Assembly (NCBI GenBank): GCA_020284085.1 | Contig: JACEVL010000206.1 | Span: forward strand, 522,001 to 586,000 | DNA from: Aporrectodea caliginosa | Taxonomy: Eukaryota; Annelida; Clitellata; Crassiclitellata; Lumbricidae | DNA: 64,000 nucleotides | Reading direction: 5' to 3' | Made by a program: the position numbers and the translations under genes | Notes under the pieces: model-generated | The model's database searches: none | Told to the model about the DNA's origin: nothing | What the model saw: only the letters and a program-made list of their open reading frames with translations | Shown: one piece after another, positions 43,694-53,891 of the stretch | Position numbering within the stretch: the stretch's first letter is position 1 | How the letters are laid out: each line of letters begins with the position of its first letter

Positions 43694-45316
43694 GTCATTG
43701 TCATTGTTAAAACACGGTAAGGCTTAGTGTTGTTGAGGTGGTCGCTCCTCAGCGCCGGGCAACCTCGACATGGTGCCCTGGAAGGCAACCGCGTTGAAAC
43801 GCTGGACCGTAACCGACAGGCGCTGGAGGATGAATCCTGTCTCTCGGGTGTCTCCGGATATTTTCGTCAGGCGGCGACCCATCTCGGAGATGAAGGCGAG
43901 ACCCTCTCTGTTGAGAGGGCCAAGGGTCTCCAGGGCTACAGGGACGAAGGTGTACCTCCTCTGTAGATCTGCGTTTTTGGCGTGTTTCCTTGTGGCAGCC
44001 AACTCCGCCGCCCTTCCAGCTTCGGTCGCCGTCTCAGGGATGTATGAGGCGGCCACGGTATCCACCACCGTCGCATCACATATCAAGGTCCGCCCGTTGC
44101 CCCACGGTATCAGGGTCTGGCCATCAGGCCTCCTCCCGTCCGATCTGGTGAGGCCAGACGGCTCCATAACCGCAGGGGTGCCGGCTCTGTTGAGGCTGCG
44201 GTAGATGATATCGTTGACGGTGCAGTGTCTAGCCTGACGTCCAAACCCCAAATGGCAGGAGAGGCCATGTGAGCCTCTGGACGACACCAGAGCACCGCAT
44301 GCGCATGTGTGCGGCTCGCAAATCGCCAGGCCCAAGTGCAAACCGGCCGCAACTCTCACGGCCTCGTCGCTCATCCTCAGATCATATGCGGTCAACGGGA
44401 GGGCATGTAGCCAGTCGGAGGCATGAGGGAACTGCACCGCTCTTAGTCTGGCCTGGTCGTAAGGGTCCTGCAGTGCGCCACTAACCGACGATAAGACCTC
44501 CTGCAGCAACGGCCCATCCCATTGTGATTGTTTGTGACTGGGGACGGCCATTGGGTCGGAAATCCTGGCGAGTTGCATCCATTGCGAACGCGCTGAAGTG
44601 TAGGCCGTGTCTGCGTTCTCGAGTGTTGTTCCCAAGATGAGGGACTGAGTGGGGAGGGTGCCCGCGGCCGAAGCCAAAAAGGCGGGCAGTGCCAGCGATG
44701 ACACCCTCCTGATTCCCAGCCCTCCCATCTTAATCGGGAGGGATGCCTGCGCCCACTGGACGTCGGTCAGCATCACGTTCAGAACCCGCTCGATTCCACC
44801 TCTCAACAACTCATCGTAGTCCCTCAGGCGTGGGTGGTCGTGATAGCTGGTGCATCGTAATGTGTGCATTAGCCTGGGCGAGCCCAGGGAGAATCTTAGT
44901 ATTAAAAGTGCGTCTTGTCTGGCAATACTCTGAAGTCTTTCAAAAGCCCTTGCGAGGTCGGCCACGCTTTTGTCCAAAGAGGAGAGTAGAGCATCTGCTG
45001 GGAGGAGCGGCGCTCCCAGGAGCATGGCCGCGGATGGATCGACACGGGTGAACTGTATCAGGGAGCCCCGTTCGTCGCCGGCAAGATCGGGGGTGATCAA
45101 TTCACACTTGGTGCGGTTTAGCGCGAGGCCGAGGCTCAAGCACTCCCTCTCGATAAGATCCACATCCGCCTCGACAACCTCTGGGTTGCAGCCCAAAGTG
45201 AGGTCGTCCAAGTATCCAAAACCCAAGGGCGACAGCAGCCGGGTTAGTATAGGTTGGAGTGGGAGGCAGAAAAGCAGAGGGCCCAATTTTACTACAAACA
45301 AAATTAAAAAAATTGT
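43694..45316 (-). mobile_element. LINE-gamma, 5'-truncated, between two (ATT)n arrays
   Basis: One long frame with only ~30 bp of 3' UTR before GACAATGACAAT and (AAT)n on the minus strand. GC-rich coding sequence contrasts with AT-rich surroundings. The 5' truncation falls just before the catalytic RT motif, and another (ATT)n array (45317-45365) follows at once. The second copy at 22834-23303 has the same arrangement. Confidence 0.8.
43724..45301 (-). CDS. LINE-gamma RT C-terminal half plus nuclease-like domain
   Basis: 525 residues. It starts within RT (GPLLFCLPLQPILTRLL, catalytic FGYLDDLTLG at about 28-37), continues through RT thumb-like sequence (SLGLALNRTKCELI, LPIKMGGLGIRRVSSLALP) and then a Cys/His-rich segment (CACGALVSSRGSHGLSCHLG) and SDGRRPDGQTLIPWGNGRTL then ICDATVVDT. 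The RPDG...CDATV pair, with a following basic block, fits the PD-(D/E)XK-like restriction-endonuclease domain that R2/R4-type LINEs carry after RT; I infer this by pattern only. The finger domain and everything upstream are missing, so it is inactive. YLDD replaces the usual FADD. Confidence 0.75.
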   Translation of the reverse strand: MFVVKLGPLLFCLPLQPILTRLLSPLGFGYLDDLTLGCNPEVVEADVDLIERECLSLGLALNRTKCELITPDLAGDERGSLIQFTRVDPSAAMLLGAPLLPADALLSSLDKSVADLARAFERLQSIARQDALLILRFSLGSPRLMHTLRCTSYHDHPRLRDYDELLRGGIERVLNVMLTDVQWAQASLPIKMGGLGIRRVSSLALPAFLASAAGTLPTQSLILGTTLENADTAYTSARSQWMQLARISDPMAVPSHKQSQWDGPLLQEVLSSVSGALQDPYDQARLRAVQFPHASDWLHALPLTAYDLRMSDEAVRVAAGLHLGLAICEPHTCACGALVSSRGSHGLSCHLGFGRQARHCTVNDIIYRSLNRAGTPAVMEPSGLTRSDGRRPDGQTLIPWGNGRTLICDATVVDTVAASYIPETATEAGRAAELAATRKHAKNADLQRRYTFVPVALETLGPLNREGLAFISEMGRRLTKISGDTRETGFILQRLSVTVQRFNAVAFQGTMSRLPGAEERPPQQH

Positions 45317-45365
45317 TTATTATTATTATTATTATTAATATTGTCATCGTTATTATTATTATTAT
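45317..45365. repeat. (TTA)n array, 5' side of LINE-gamma
   Basis: TTA units interrupted once by TATTGTCATCG. Same microsatellite class as on the other side of the insertion. Confidence 0.9.
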
Positions 45366-45790
45366 TTAATGAATTTTTAGGCGCCGCTAGTTAATGACCA
45401 AGCATCAATCGACGGCGCTGAGCTAGGGTAGCGGCGAAGTTTAAATTTATAAAATGCTTAAGAAGACTGGTGCTAATTTATCAGTGACCTTAGTTTTACA
45501 GATGTCAAGTGATGAAATTAATAAAGCTTGTCCTTATAAAGGAATATTTGACAGTTGTTAATGGTGTCTAAGAAGAGCGCTCTAACCAATTATCTTTCAA
45601 GTCCCATTTGGGGTTCGAAATTGCTTACCATACCCTTCGCCACCCGTAGACAATTTGTTCGCACACAGGCGCCTCTGTTATGAAGCAGTGTAATGTAATA
45701 TCAGCGCAAAAGTGAGCGTAAAGTCATTAAATGCGCTGTACTCATGTCGCGAGTCTTGGGTTCACTCTTGCCAGGTCAAGGGGACTAAAG
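45366..45790. repeat. SINE fragment and mosaic repeats
   Basis: GGCGCCGCTAGTTAATGACC and CATCAATCGACGGCGCTGAG are the 3' part of the CORE-like SINE in minus orientation. 45440-45730 parallels 23930-24230, including GTTAATGGTGTCTAAGAAGA. Confidence 0.6.
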
Positions 45791-45796
45791 ACTAGA

Positions 45797-46194
45797 GATC
45801 CTGAGTGGCCGAGTGGGTTGGTAGCCCGCTCGCCACGCCGGCGGCCCGGGTTCGATTCCGGGTCGGTCGGTTTATCAGAGATTAATTTCTCGGATCTTTA
45901 CTGCGGGTGGCTCGGTCGCAATATAAACGTGGAGTACAATACAACACAACACAATACAACTGGGGCGCGGTGGTATAGGGGTATGTTCGGTGCCTTGCAG
46001 CTGGAGGTTTGCGGGTTCGAATCCACCTCAAAGCCGCCGCGTAGGGACCCTGGGCAAGTCCTTCACTCGCAATTGCTCATGCGCTTCGGCGTAAAACTCC
46101 GATTCAGCGTCCGCGCAGTAGTCGGGAGCGCCTCTGAATGGGCAATCTGGTAGGGGCGCTATAACAAGTGTTCAAATACAATACAATACAATAG
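45797..46194 (+). mobile_element. Dimeric tRNA-derived SINE (B head + A head)
   Basis: Unit B has A box TGGCCGAGTGG (45806-45816) and B box GGTTCGATTCC (45849-45859) within a perfect T-arm stem CCCGG/CCGGG, and a tRNA-Ser/Leu-like start. The acceptor arm does not pair, so it is not a tRNA gene. After a (CAATA/CAACA)n linker, unit A has A box TGGTATAGGGG (45971-45981) and B box GGTTCGAATCC (46014-46024), a CORE-like block, terminal stem AGCGCCTCT/AGGGGCGCT and an (ATACA)n tail. It interrupts a repeat seen uninterrupted near 5267, 24690 and 28500. Confidence 0.8.
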
Positions 46195-46866
46195 AGTAGA
46201 AATGAGATAAATATTACCGCATGAAATTGACGGTAATATATCGTTACGTCGTATACTAAAGGCTAATAGAGATTTCAAGTTGTACGCTAGGAATCCTTTA
46301 TTACGGAACACGGTTGAAAATTTTTCACAGCGCTCTCTTTAGACACCTTTAAAACATTGTTGTCCAATGCTATATAAGCATTAGACACAGTGTTTGATTG
46401 ATGATTTCTTAAACAGATGGTCTATTAACAAGTACTAAAAATAGCGTAGAAAAGGGACTGGTTTTTAACGGCAAGTGTCCATTAACTATTACTCAACGCC
46501 AGAATTTTATTGTCGCGCTTAATAAAAGTGTAAAAGATAACAATAATAAATTATTCAGACACTTTACATTCGCTGTTTCATTTTCATTTCTCGACAAAGT
46601 AAAAAAATGAGCTAAATGATGTCGCATGAAATGACGCAGTATATTGAAGGTCGCTACAGGAATACATTTTTATGTTATGTGATCGTGGCGGCGCTTGAGT
46701 GAGCCGGAAATTATTGGTTGATGTAAGTTGTTTGTTAATAGGCTACTGGTTTATGACGAGAGGCGAATTAAGGATGGTTATTATTGCTACGTATTTTTTA
46801 AGCGCTACTATCCAATGACCAAATTTCAGTCGATGGCGCTGAACAATTGTGGAGTGAAGGACTTGA
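46195..46866. repeat. Mosaic repeats
   Basis: Parallels 28500-28960, with ACACC at 46343 and TATATAAG at 46371. 46680-46866 matches 49210-49460 and holds a piece of CORE-like SINE. Confidence 0.6.
46343..46378 (+). promoter_or_regulatory. ACACC-28-TATATAA module (best-kept copy)
   Basis: TTTAGACACCTTTAAAACAT, then CCAATGC and TATATAAG, 28 nt from ACACC to TATATAAG. It has a CCAAT just before the TATA in this and several other copies. The role is unproven. Confidence 0.35.
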
Positions 46867-46871
46867 GAAAC

Positions 46872-47265
<394 letters not shown>

Positions 47266-47431
47266 TCTGAGAGCGCTTATTAATTGCAGTTTGGTAATTT
47301 AACGACAGTCTTAACATAGATGATAAGCGACAATTATAGTCACGCGGTTATTAAACGCGTGTCGTGGCCCATCCGTTCTCTTGACAACATTTTAAAGGTG
47401 TCCAAAACCAGTGTTTTGGCCAGTCGGCTTA
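47266..47431. repeat. Mosaic repeat
   Basis: GTTTGGTAATTTAACGACAG and ATAGATGATAAGCGAC form a degenerate ~80-bp module; ACATTTTAAAGGTGTCC follows near 47388. Confidence 0.5.
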
Positions 47432-48050
47432 TTATTATTATTTCCACAGTTTAAGGTCGTCTTATGACATCAAAGGCCGTTGACGACAATTATACAGAAA
47501 ATACACAATTCAATAAGTACAAGAACCTTAGAGCGTCCGAACAACACTACTAAATGTGTCGAGACGGAGATTTAAAATTTCTTTAATATTCAGTATTTTT
47601 CAATATAAAGTAGTTCTTCTAATTGTCTATGATTTCCATATCCTAACAAAATGATTTTATGCAAATTAAACAATATTATTGTACAGCAAATGTTGCACAT
47701 AAGAAATTTACGAAGTACTCATTCAAACTGTTCATGTATCTAATACACTATAATTAAAATTTCTTTACGCAACAAAGCATATATGTAATATAATTATTTA
47801 AAGTGTAGTTTCAATAGATTCAAATTATAATAATAAAACTCTTATTACAACACAGAAATGCAGTATTATGCAACCTAGTAGATACTCTAATACAGTAACA
47901 AAACAAAACCATATGTAATATTGAGGAACCAAAGTTGAATAATAGATATATGGCACTATAGATATTCACTTACCAATAAGTACTCTTCCTCCCTAGGTTC
48001 CTATTTATAATTTTCCAACATCAGAATTTTATTATAAATGTTATAATTTG
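47432..48050 (-). mobile_element. LINE-beta 3' UTR copy, diverged
   Basis: Starts at an (ATT)n tail with stem-loop 47449-47487 (GTCGTC/GACGAC; the GTTAAAC box is mutated to CTTAAAC) and follows the 4136-4951 copy with many substitutions up to about 48040. No coding sequence. Confidence 0.7.
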
Positions 48051-48077
48051 TTTGTTTTTTGTCGGAATGTATTTAAT

Positions 48078-48155
48078 CTTGCTATGTACAGTGCTGTGCG
48101 TTTGCTAGTGCTTCTAAATAAAGAATATTCTTACTTACTTACTTACTTACTTACT
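48078..48155 (+). mobile_element. LINE-alpha-like 3' end with (TTAC)n tail
   Basis: GTGCTGTGCGTTTGCTAGTG, AAATAAAGAATATTC, then six TTAC units on the plus strand, matching the reverse complement of the LINE-alpha 3' end at 6210-6270. Confidence 0.7.
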
Positions 48156-48987
48156 AACCGACACTCACAACGCCAGTAAACTCACGCCCTATAATCGTTA
48201 AGCCCCCGATACTATAAGATTGCCCTAATGACTTCTATAGCGCCAGTGTTATCATGCACCAATAAAATCAAGTGAAATAGCAATCGACAGTCTTTATCTT
48301 TATAGACGTCAGCGGCCTTTGATGCCATAAGATGTCGCTAAATATTGGTTAATTCCATGCACTTATTAGACACCTTTAAAACGCTGTCATCCGATCATAT
48401 AAAGTTCAGCTGCATTAAATCACTAGTCAGCTCTTATCCCATGGTGTCTTTCTTGAAAGAACCGATAGTATTGTTACTGTACTGTAATATTCTAAAAATT
48501 CCGCCACTGCTCGTAATTTGGCAGTGCCAAACTCAAGGCAGCAGAAAGTAGAAGGGCGACGCCAATTGTCTATAATTGTGACACATTGTTGTAGCAACTA
48601 ACTAACCAACTAATATTCAAAAATATTTTTATTTCGGAGCAAAACGGCCTTTGATGCCATAATATGCCCTTAAAATCTGGATTCCTATCACCAGTTACAA
48701 CTCCTCCACTTCATGTACTCTGGTAGGGCCAGTCCCACGCATGCAGAAGGAGAAGGGCGACTCTGATCATCGTTGTTATCACAAAGTGTCGTTACACAGT
48801 AACCAAATCACGCTGTCACCCGACCTTGGTTGCTGTTTAACGACACTGTGTCATAGCAAAGATGATTAGTGTCGCCCTCCTCCTTTCTCCAGGCTTGGGA
48901 CTGGCACTACCTCAGGTAGGGTAGTGGCGGACCTTACACGTCGCTTATTTATACTACGATTTAAGTCCATACAAGGGACTTTAAAGA
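48156..48987. repeat. Mosaic repeats
   Basis: Parallels 29990-30540: GCACCAATAAAATCAAG, a GACGTCAGCGGCCTTTGATG stem-loop near 48304 (GACGTC/GATGTC), an ACACC box near 48369, and ~80-bp modules (+) at 48520 and 48726 and (-) at 48836. Confidence 0.6.
48835..48873 (-). ncRNA. GTTAAAC stem-loop, variant GACACT/AGTGTC
   Basis: On the minus strand GACACT, 20-nt loop AATCATC..., AGTGTC, then GTTAAAC. All six pairs are Watson-Crick, pair 4 being A-U where sister copies have G-U or G-C. Confidence 0.5.
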
Positions 48988-48998
48988 CGTGGCACCAG

Positions 48999-49138
48999 GG
49001 TGAGAATTGCCGGGGGGTTTGGGGGGTTCAACCCCACTAGTCTTTTTTAGGCTCCAATAGTAAAGTCTACATTTCACACCCAAACTGCACATAGATCAAC
49101 GTCTAACCCCCTATTATTTTTTGACAATTCCCATACTG
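48999..49138. mobile_element. 140-bp insertion with 11-bp TSD
   Basis: CGTGGCACCAG at 48988-48998 and 49139-49149 is a perfect 11-bp direct repeat. The insert starts GGTGAGAATTGCC and ends CAATTCCCATACTG, weakly inverted (AATTG/CAATT region). It is G-rich at the left and C-rich at the right. Long duplications fit Mutator-like MITEs or a retroposed fragment. Confidence 0.55.
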
Positions 49139-49149
49139 CGTGGCACCAG

Positions 49150-50574
49150 TTCAAAAGGGCAGCGGTGGTGAAGGATCTCACCATGTAAAGTAATTTTATA
49201 ATGAGAAGGGTTCGGCCATACGGTCCCTGAAGGAAAACATTGGTGTTCATTGATTACGTAATTAATATGTTTAGTCTGGGTGTGGCAGGAATAATTGGTG
49301 CCGCACCCAAACTCCAGTAGCCAATTATTGGTCGATGTAAGTTGTTTGTTGAAAAAGGCTACTGGTTCATGACGAGAGATGATTTAAGGAGGGTTATTAT
49401 TGCTACGCATTTATTAAGCGCTACTATTCAATGACCAAACATCAATAGATGGCGCAAAGCAGTTGCGAGTGAAGGTCCCTACACAGTAACCGTTTTGAAC
49501 CCGTACACTCCACGTTACATGGCGAGCACTCTACCTTTTACACATTCATTCGACACCTTTTCAAATGATGGTGTATTAGAGAGCCTTATTCGGTTAAGGA
49601 GGAGCTTCTAAGCCTAATAAAACTGCCTTGAGAGTGTTCTACTCTATTGATAGATCACAGGCTTCGAGCGCTTCATTTGTCTTGTAGACCTGTCACGTAG
49701 GATATACATGGAACATTCTCAATGACAATCCACAGGCGGATCGATGCAGACTGTTAATAGGATTCTTCTTGAGGGAGTGTCAGAAGGAAATGAGACAAGT
49801 AGGTTGTTGTTGACTTAAGGAGTTGCAGAAGGACAATTGGAACTTGAAGCTGCTGTTGAAAAGTGGGTCATTACTGAGGAATTTCATCATTTTAAACTAA
49901 ATTGGATCACTGTTAAAGAATTGAGTCATTGTTAACAAACGTGGGCCACTGCTGATGGTTCGAATTGCTGTATGTTGTGTAACATTCAAAACACAGTCAC
50001 TGTTGATCAACGTATAAGTGTTAAGGGACAACTGCATAATTGTATTGTCACCTGTGAGTTTCAGTAGTTTTGATTAACAACGTCGTTTCAAAATAAAGAT
50101 GATTATTGTCGCCCTCCTACTTTCTTGAGTCTGGGCCTGGCATCACCCGGCAACGGCAGTGGCGCAACTGGCGTTGTATGGGCAAAATTTACGTTGTAGA
50201 GTCCAGTTTTAAAAGACATCTTATGGACGGCAGGCTGTTTACGTCGACCTTATTTTATCCATGGTATACACAAGAAGGCTATCGATTGGTTGCTTAGTTG
50301 ATGTTTAATTACACTGTGTCATAACAAAGATGATTAGCATCGTCTCCTCTCATTTCCAGGCTTGGGACTGGCATTACCACAGTTTGGATAGTGGCTGACT
50401 AAAAGTTTTACAGTTAAACTACCGATTTAAAGATATTCACCGAATAAGCTGTATAACCTATCGACTGAACGAAACGAAGAAATATATAGCGTCAAAGACA
50501 AGCGATTTAAAGGTGTCGAGAAGAGCTCGTACAAATTGTAGTATGCAGTGTTTTAAGACATTAAATGAGAAGCT
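49150..50574. repeat. Mosaic repeats
   Basis: 49210-49560 holds a CORE-like SINE remnant. 49700-50110 parallels 59570-59930 (CCACAGGCGGATCGATGCAG and TTAATAGGATTCTTCTTG). A ~80-bp module (-) is at 50300-50400, and a GATTTAAAGGTGTCGAG segment near 50505. No gene is supported. Confidence 0.5.
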
Positions 50575-50665
50575 AAAATTGGAATGTCGAAGTAAGGTAA
50601 GCCTTTGGCAGTCACTAAATTTTAGTGGCTGCCAAAGGGTTACCTTACTTAGACATTCCAATTTT
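50575..50665. repeat. 91-nt near-perfect hairpin
   Basis: AAAATTGGAATGTC, GTAAGGTAA and CCTTTGGCAG on the left pair with CTGCCAAAGG, TTACCTTACTT and GACATTCCAATTTT on the right, with three or four mismatches and almost no loop. The right half is the normal repeat sequence (compare 32545-32600 and 61090-61145), so the left half is an inverted duplicate. Confidence 0.85.
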
Positions 50666-52010
50666 ACTTTCTCCAAACGAGATGGATGGATGCGAGTAAT
50701 TTCCCGTTCACTTTCACTCAATGCTCAATCTATGTTAACCACCCTTTTGGGTGTATTGGTCAGCCTGAACGCATGAAGCTGGCTAGTAAAGTGCTGTTTA
50801 ACGACACGGTATGATCGGTATCATAAGAAAGATGACTAGCGTCGCCCTCCTCATTTCTTAAGACTTGAAACTGGCACTAGTTGAGTACGAGAATTGTTGG
50901 TCGGTTAGTTGATGTTTAACGATAACGTGTCAAGACAAAGATGATTAGCGTCGCCCTCCATTCTCCAGGCTTTTGACTGGCTCTACCGCTGGTCGGGTAG
51001 TGGCGGGCGGAAGTAAAGTTTAAGAGTTTAGCAGCGGTCGATTTACAGTAAGAGTACGCTGGTTGCATTTACCATCATTTATTTAGCAAATGTTTAACGA
51101 CATCTTTTAGCGACAAAGGCCGTTGACGTCTTTAAAGTTTTTGATGCATTTCAGTTCATTTTCGTGTAGTGTTTTCATCAGTTTTCTTTCTCTTTTTTCT
51201 GTCTTGGATTCCATTTCTGATAGGATATCGAGGTCTTTAAAGGTTTTTGACGTATTTAAGTTCATCTTCAAATAATGTTTTTCATGAATATTCTTTCTCT
51301 TTTCTTGTCTTGGTTTCCGTTTCCGACAGAATGTTGTAACGGTGAAATTTGACAGGTGGTTGTTGTCGATTTTTTTGGGCCAAGCAGTATCTTTTAATAA
51401 CTGTTTTCTAACTTAAACGAAATATATATATAGCATCACGAACAAGCGATTTAAAAGTGTCTAGAAGAACTCGCTCAAACTGTAGCAATCAGTGTTTAGA
51501 AACATCTTATGGCTTCCAAGGTGTTGAGGACGACCCCACTGGAGATGGATGGATGTGGGCCATTTCCTGTTCACATTAATCCAATGCTGCACTTCGCCTT
51601 GCTCATGCGTTTGTATATAGTAGGATTGACTACTGCAATGCCATCTATGTCGGTATCCCATTGGGGCGCATTGGACAGCTTGAGCGCGTGCTGCATAAAA
51701 CTGGTTGTCTATTTGCTCTTTAACGACACTGTCACAAAACAAATTATTGGCGTCACCCTCCTGAGTTATCCAGACCGAGGACTGGCACTTCGAGAGTACG
51801 AGCAGTAGCGAAGTTCTGCTTCTTTACTGTTTAACGACCACTGTGTGGTAACAAAGACCATTAGCGTCGCCCTCCTCCTTTATCCAGGCTTTGGACTTTC
51901 ACTAACAGTGATGGAGTTTACGAAGTTCAACGAAGTTCTGCGCCGTTGACTAGAATGTACGTTGCATCGAAGGAAATCGTTTCAAAGGTGTTTAAGCGAC
52001 TGCTGCCAGC
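50666..52010. repeat. Mosaic repeats
   Basis: ~80-bp modules (-) at 50797, 50919, 51718 and 51830. Stem-loop (-) near 51105 (GACGTC/GATGTC). 51130-51420 is a reverse-complement piece of the ~1-kb retroposon (compare 19740-19980). 51450-51700 is the GATTTAAAAGTGTCTAG segment. No gene is supported. Confidence 0.55.
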
Positions 52011-52378
52011 TATTATCAATGATCATCCAATGTCGCTAGTTTCAGCTATTATCAATGATTGGCATTATTATCAATGGTTTTCATTATTTCAATGATCAAT
52101 CAATGGTTGGCATTTTTATCAATGGTTGACATTTTTATCAATGGTTGACATTTTTATCGATGGTTGGCATTTTTATCAATGGTTGGCATTTTTATCAATG
52201 GTTTTAATTATTATCAATGATTGACATTATTATGAATGGTTTTCATTATTATCAGTGATTGGCATTTTTATCAATGGTTGGCATTTTATCAATGGTTGGC
52301 ATTTTATCAATGGTTGGCATTTTTATCAATGGTTGGCATTTTTATCAATGGTTGACATTTTTATCAATGGTTGGCAGG
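52011..52378. repeat. 19-bp VNTR, about 19 units
   Basis: Unit TTTTTATCAATGGTTGGCA with variation (GGTTGACA, GGTTTTCA, ATTATTATCAATG). The equivalent place in other copies of the composite repeat has one unit (16608, 17390, 31410, 33780), about three (61190) or four (37020). Confidence 0.9.
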
Positions 52379-53429
52379 ACCGTTTTCGTCGACCTTACCT
52401 CGCTAAGGACATCCGCCAAACCTGTTTTTCACTGGTGCCAGTCTGAATTCTGGATAATAGAGGAGGATGACGCCAATCATCTCAGGTATGACATTGCGTC
52501 GTTAAAACTTACTAGCCAAGCTAAGGAATTCACCTTTGCCTATTGACGTCAATGGTCTTTGATGTCATACGATGTCCTTAAACTTCTCGATTTAATCCTA
52601 TCACCAATTTTCTGTGTAACCCTACCATTCAGGTGAAGTGAAGACTACTCAAGCGTCTCTGGCAACCATTGGTATAACTAAGTACCGGATAATTGAATGC
52701 TGTATTTCAACACCTTTATAATGTTGATTGCAGACGCTATATATTAAATGAGCTTAAAAATTCGATTGCTATCTTATTGCAATAATTATACATTCCGTGG
52801 ACATTATCGTCTGAATGACATTATTCTGTTAAACAATGAATACTAATGACATTGCAAAGTAGGCCTACTGTTTAGATGCCTTTAAATTGTTTCGATCGGA
52901 CTCTATCAATTTTTTGTTTTCAAATGTATTGTACATAATTTTGAATTGTCAACGGCCATTGATGTCATTATGACGACGTTAAACTATGGAATATATAAAT
53001 TAGATTGCTATGCAGATAATGTATAGCATCTACGTCAATGGCTCTGTTGCCCGTAAGATGTCGTTAAACAATGAAATCTGTACGATTAAACACCTTTAAG
53101 AAGAATTGCAATTATACTATAATTAAAGTCAATTGAATTTCATTGCTGCTTTGGCTTGATTTTGATCGAGTAGTGGTACGCATCTTTATAAAATTAGTTG
53201 AATAGTAAGTAAAAGTAAGTACGTGCTTTATTGAACCGCCTGCAAACGCACTGCGGGAACATCAGAATGAATCACAAAAATCACAAATGTCAAAAATATC
53301 ATAAAATACAATAAAACAGACATCTATGCATATATGAGATTAAGGTAATAGTAAAAAGAAAGATTAGCAATAAAATCAATAAAATAACATACGCGTAATA
53401 AAACCACAGTAATTAGTGTAATACAGCAC
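52379..53429. repeat. Composite mosaic repeat end and LINE stub
   Basis: ~80-bp module (+) at 52434-52510, a stem-loop near 52547 (GACGTC/GATGTC), ACACC near 52709. 52780-53000 parallels 14300-14520. A minus-oriented LINE tail (AGTAAAAGTAAGTACGTGC, CTGCAAACGCACTGCGG) is at 53213-53270. Confidence 0.55.
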
Positions 53430-53891
53430 CTTCATAACGTTGGCCATCGAGCTATATATAGCATTCTAATATGAATCATGAATTATGTACAGATTATAAA
53501 TAAATAGTGTTAATATTATCTCAAAATACTATGTGTAAGTAATATGTGTAAGTGCATAACTTAGTTAACGAAAATAAACTAAAGTTAATACAGCTGGATA
53601 ACGGTTACTGGAATAAAAACATCATAACTTGCTTTAGAATAATGGTCCGTGATTATAGCAATTGAATTGGTTTGTTTATAATGTTATATGTATGGGTTTC
53701 TAATTTAAATTATTTTTTGGTGTTGGATAGAGCTGATGTTTAATAGTATTTCTGGTGTTCTTGGTCCTTAGTTGTTGCTTAAAATTGGTTTATGTAAGTT
53801 GATGAATAGGATTCATTTTTGAGCTAATTTTGTAATAGATAAAACCGAACATTGAATAATACTGATGCTTTGATTGTCATGTTGATATTAA

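Noticed and set aside
45797..45870. Genuine tRNA-Ser/Leu gene
   Set aside because: A and B boxes and the T-arm are good, but the acceptor arm does not pair and the sequence continues into a SINE body also found at 3.8-3.9 kb.
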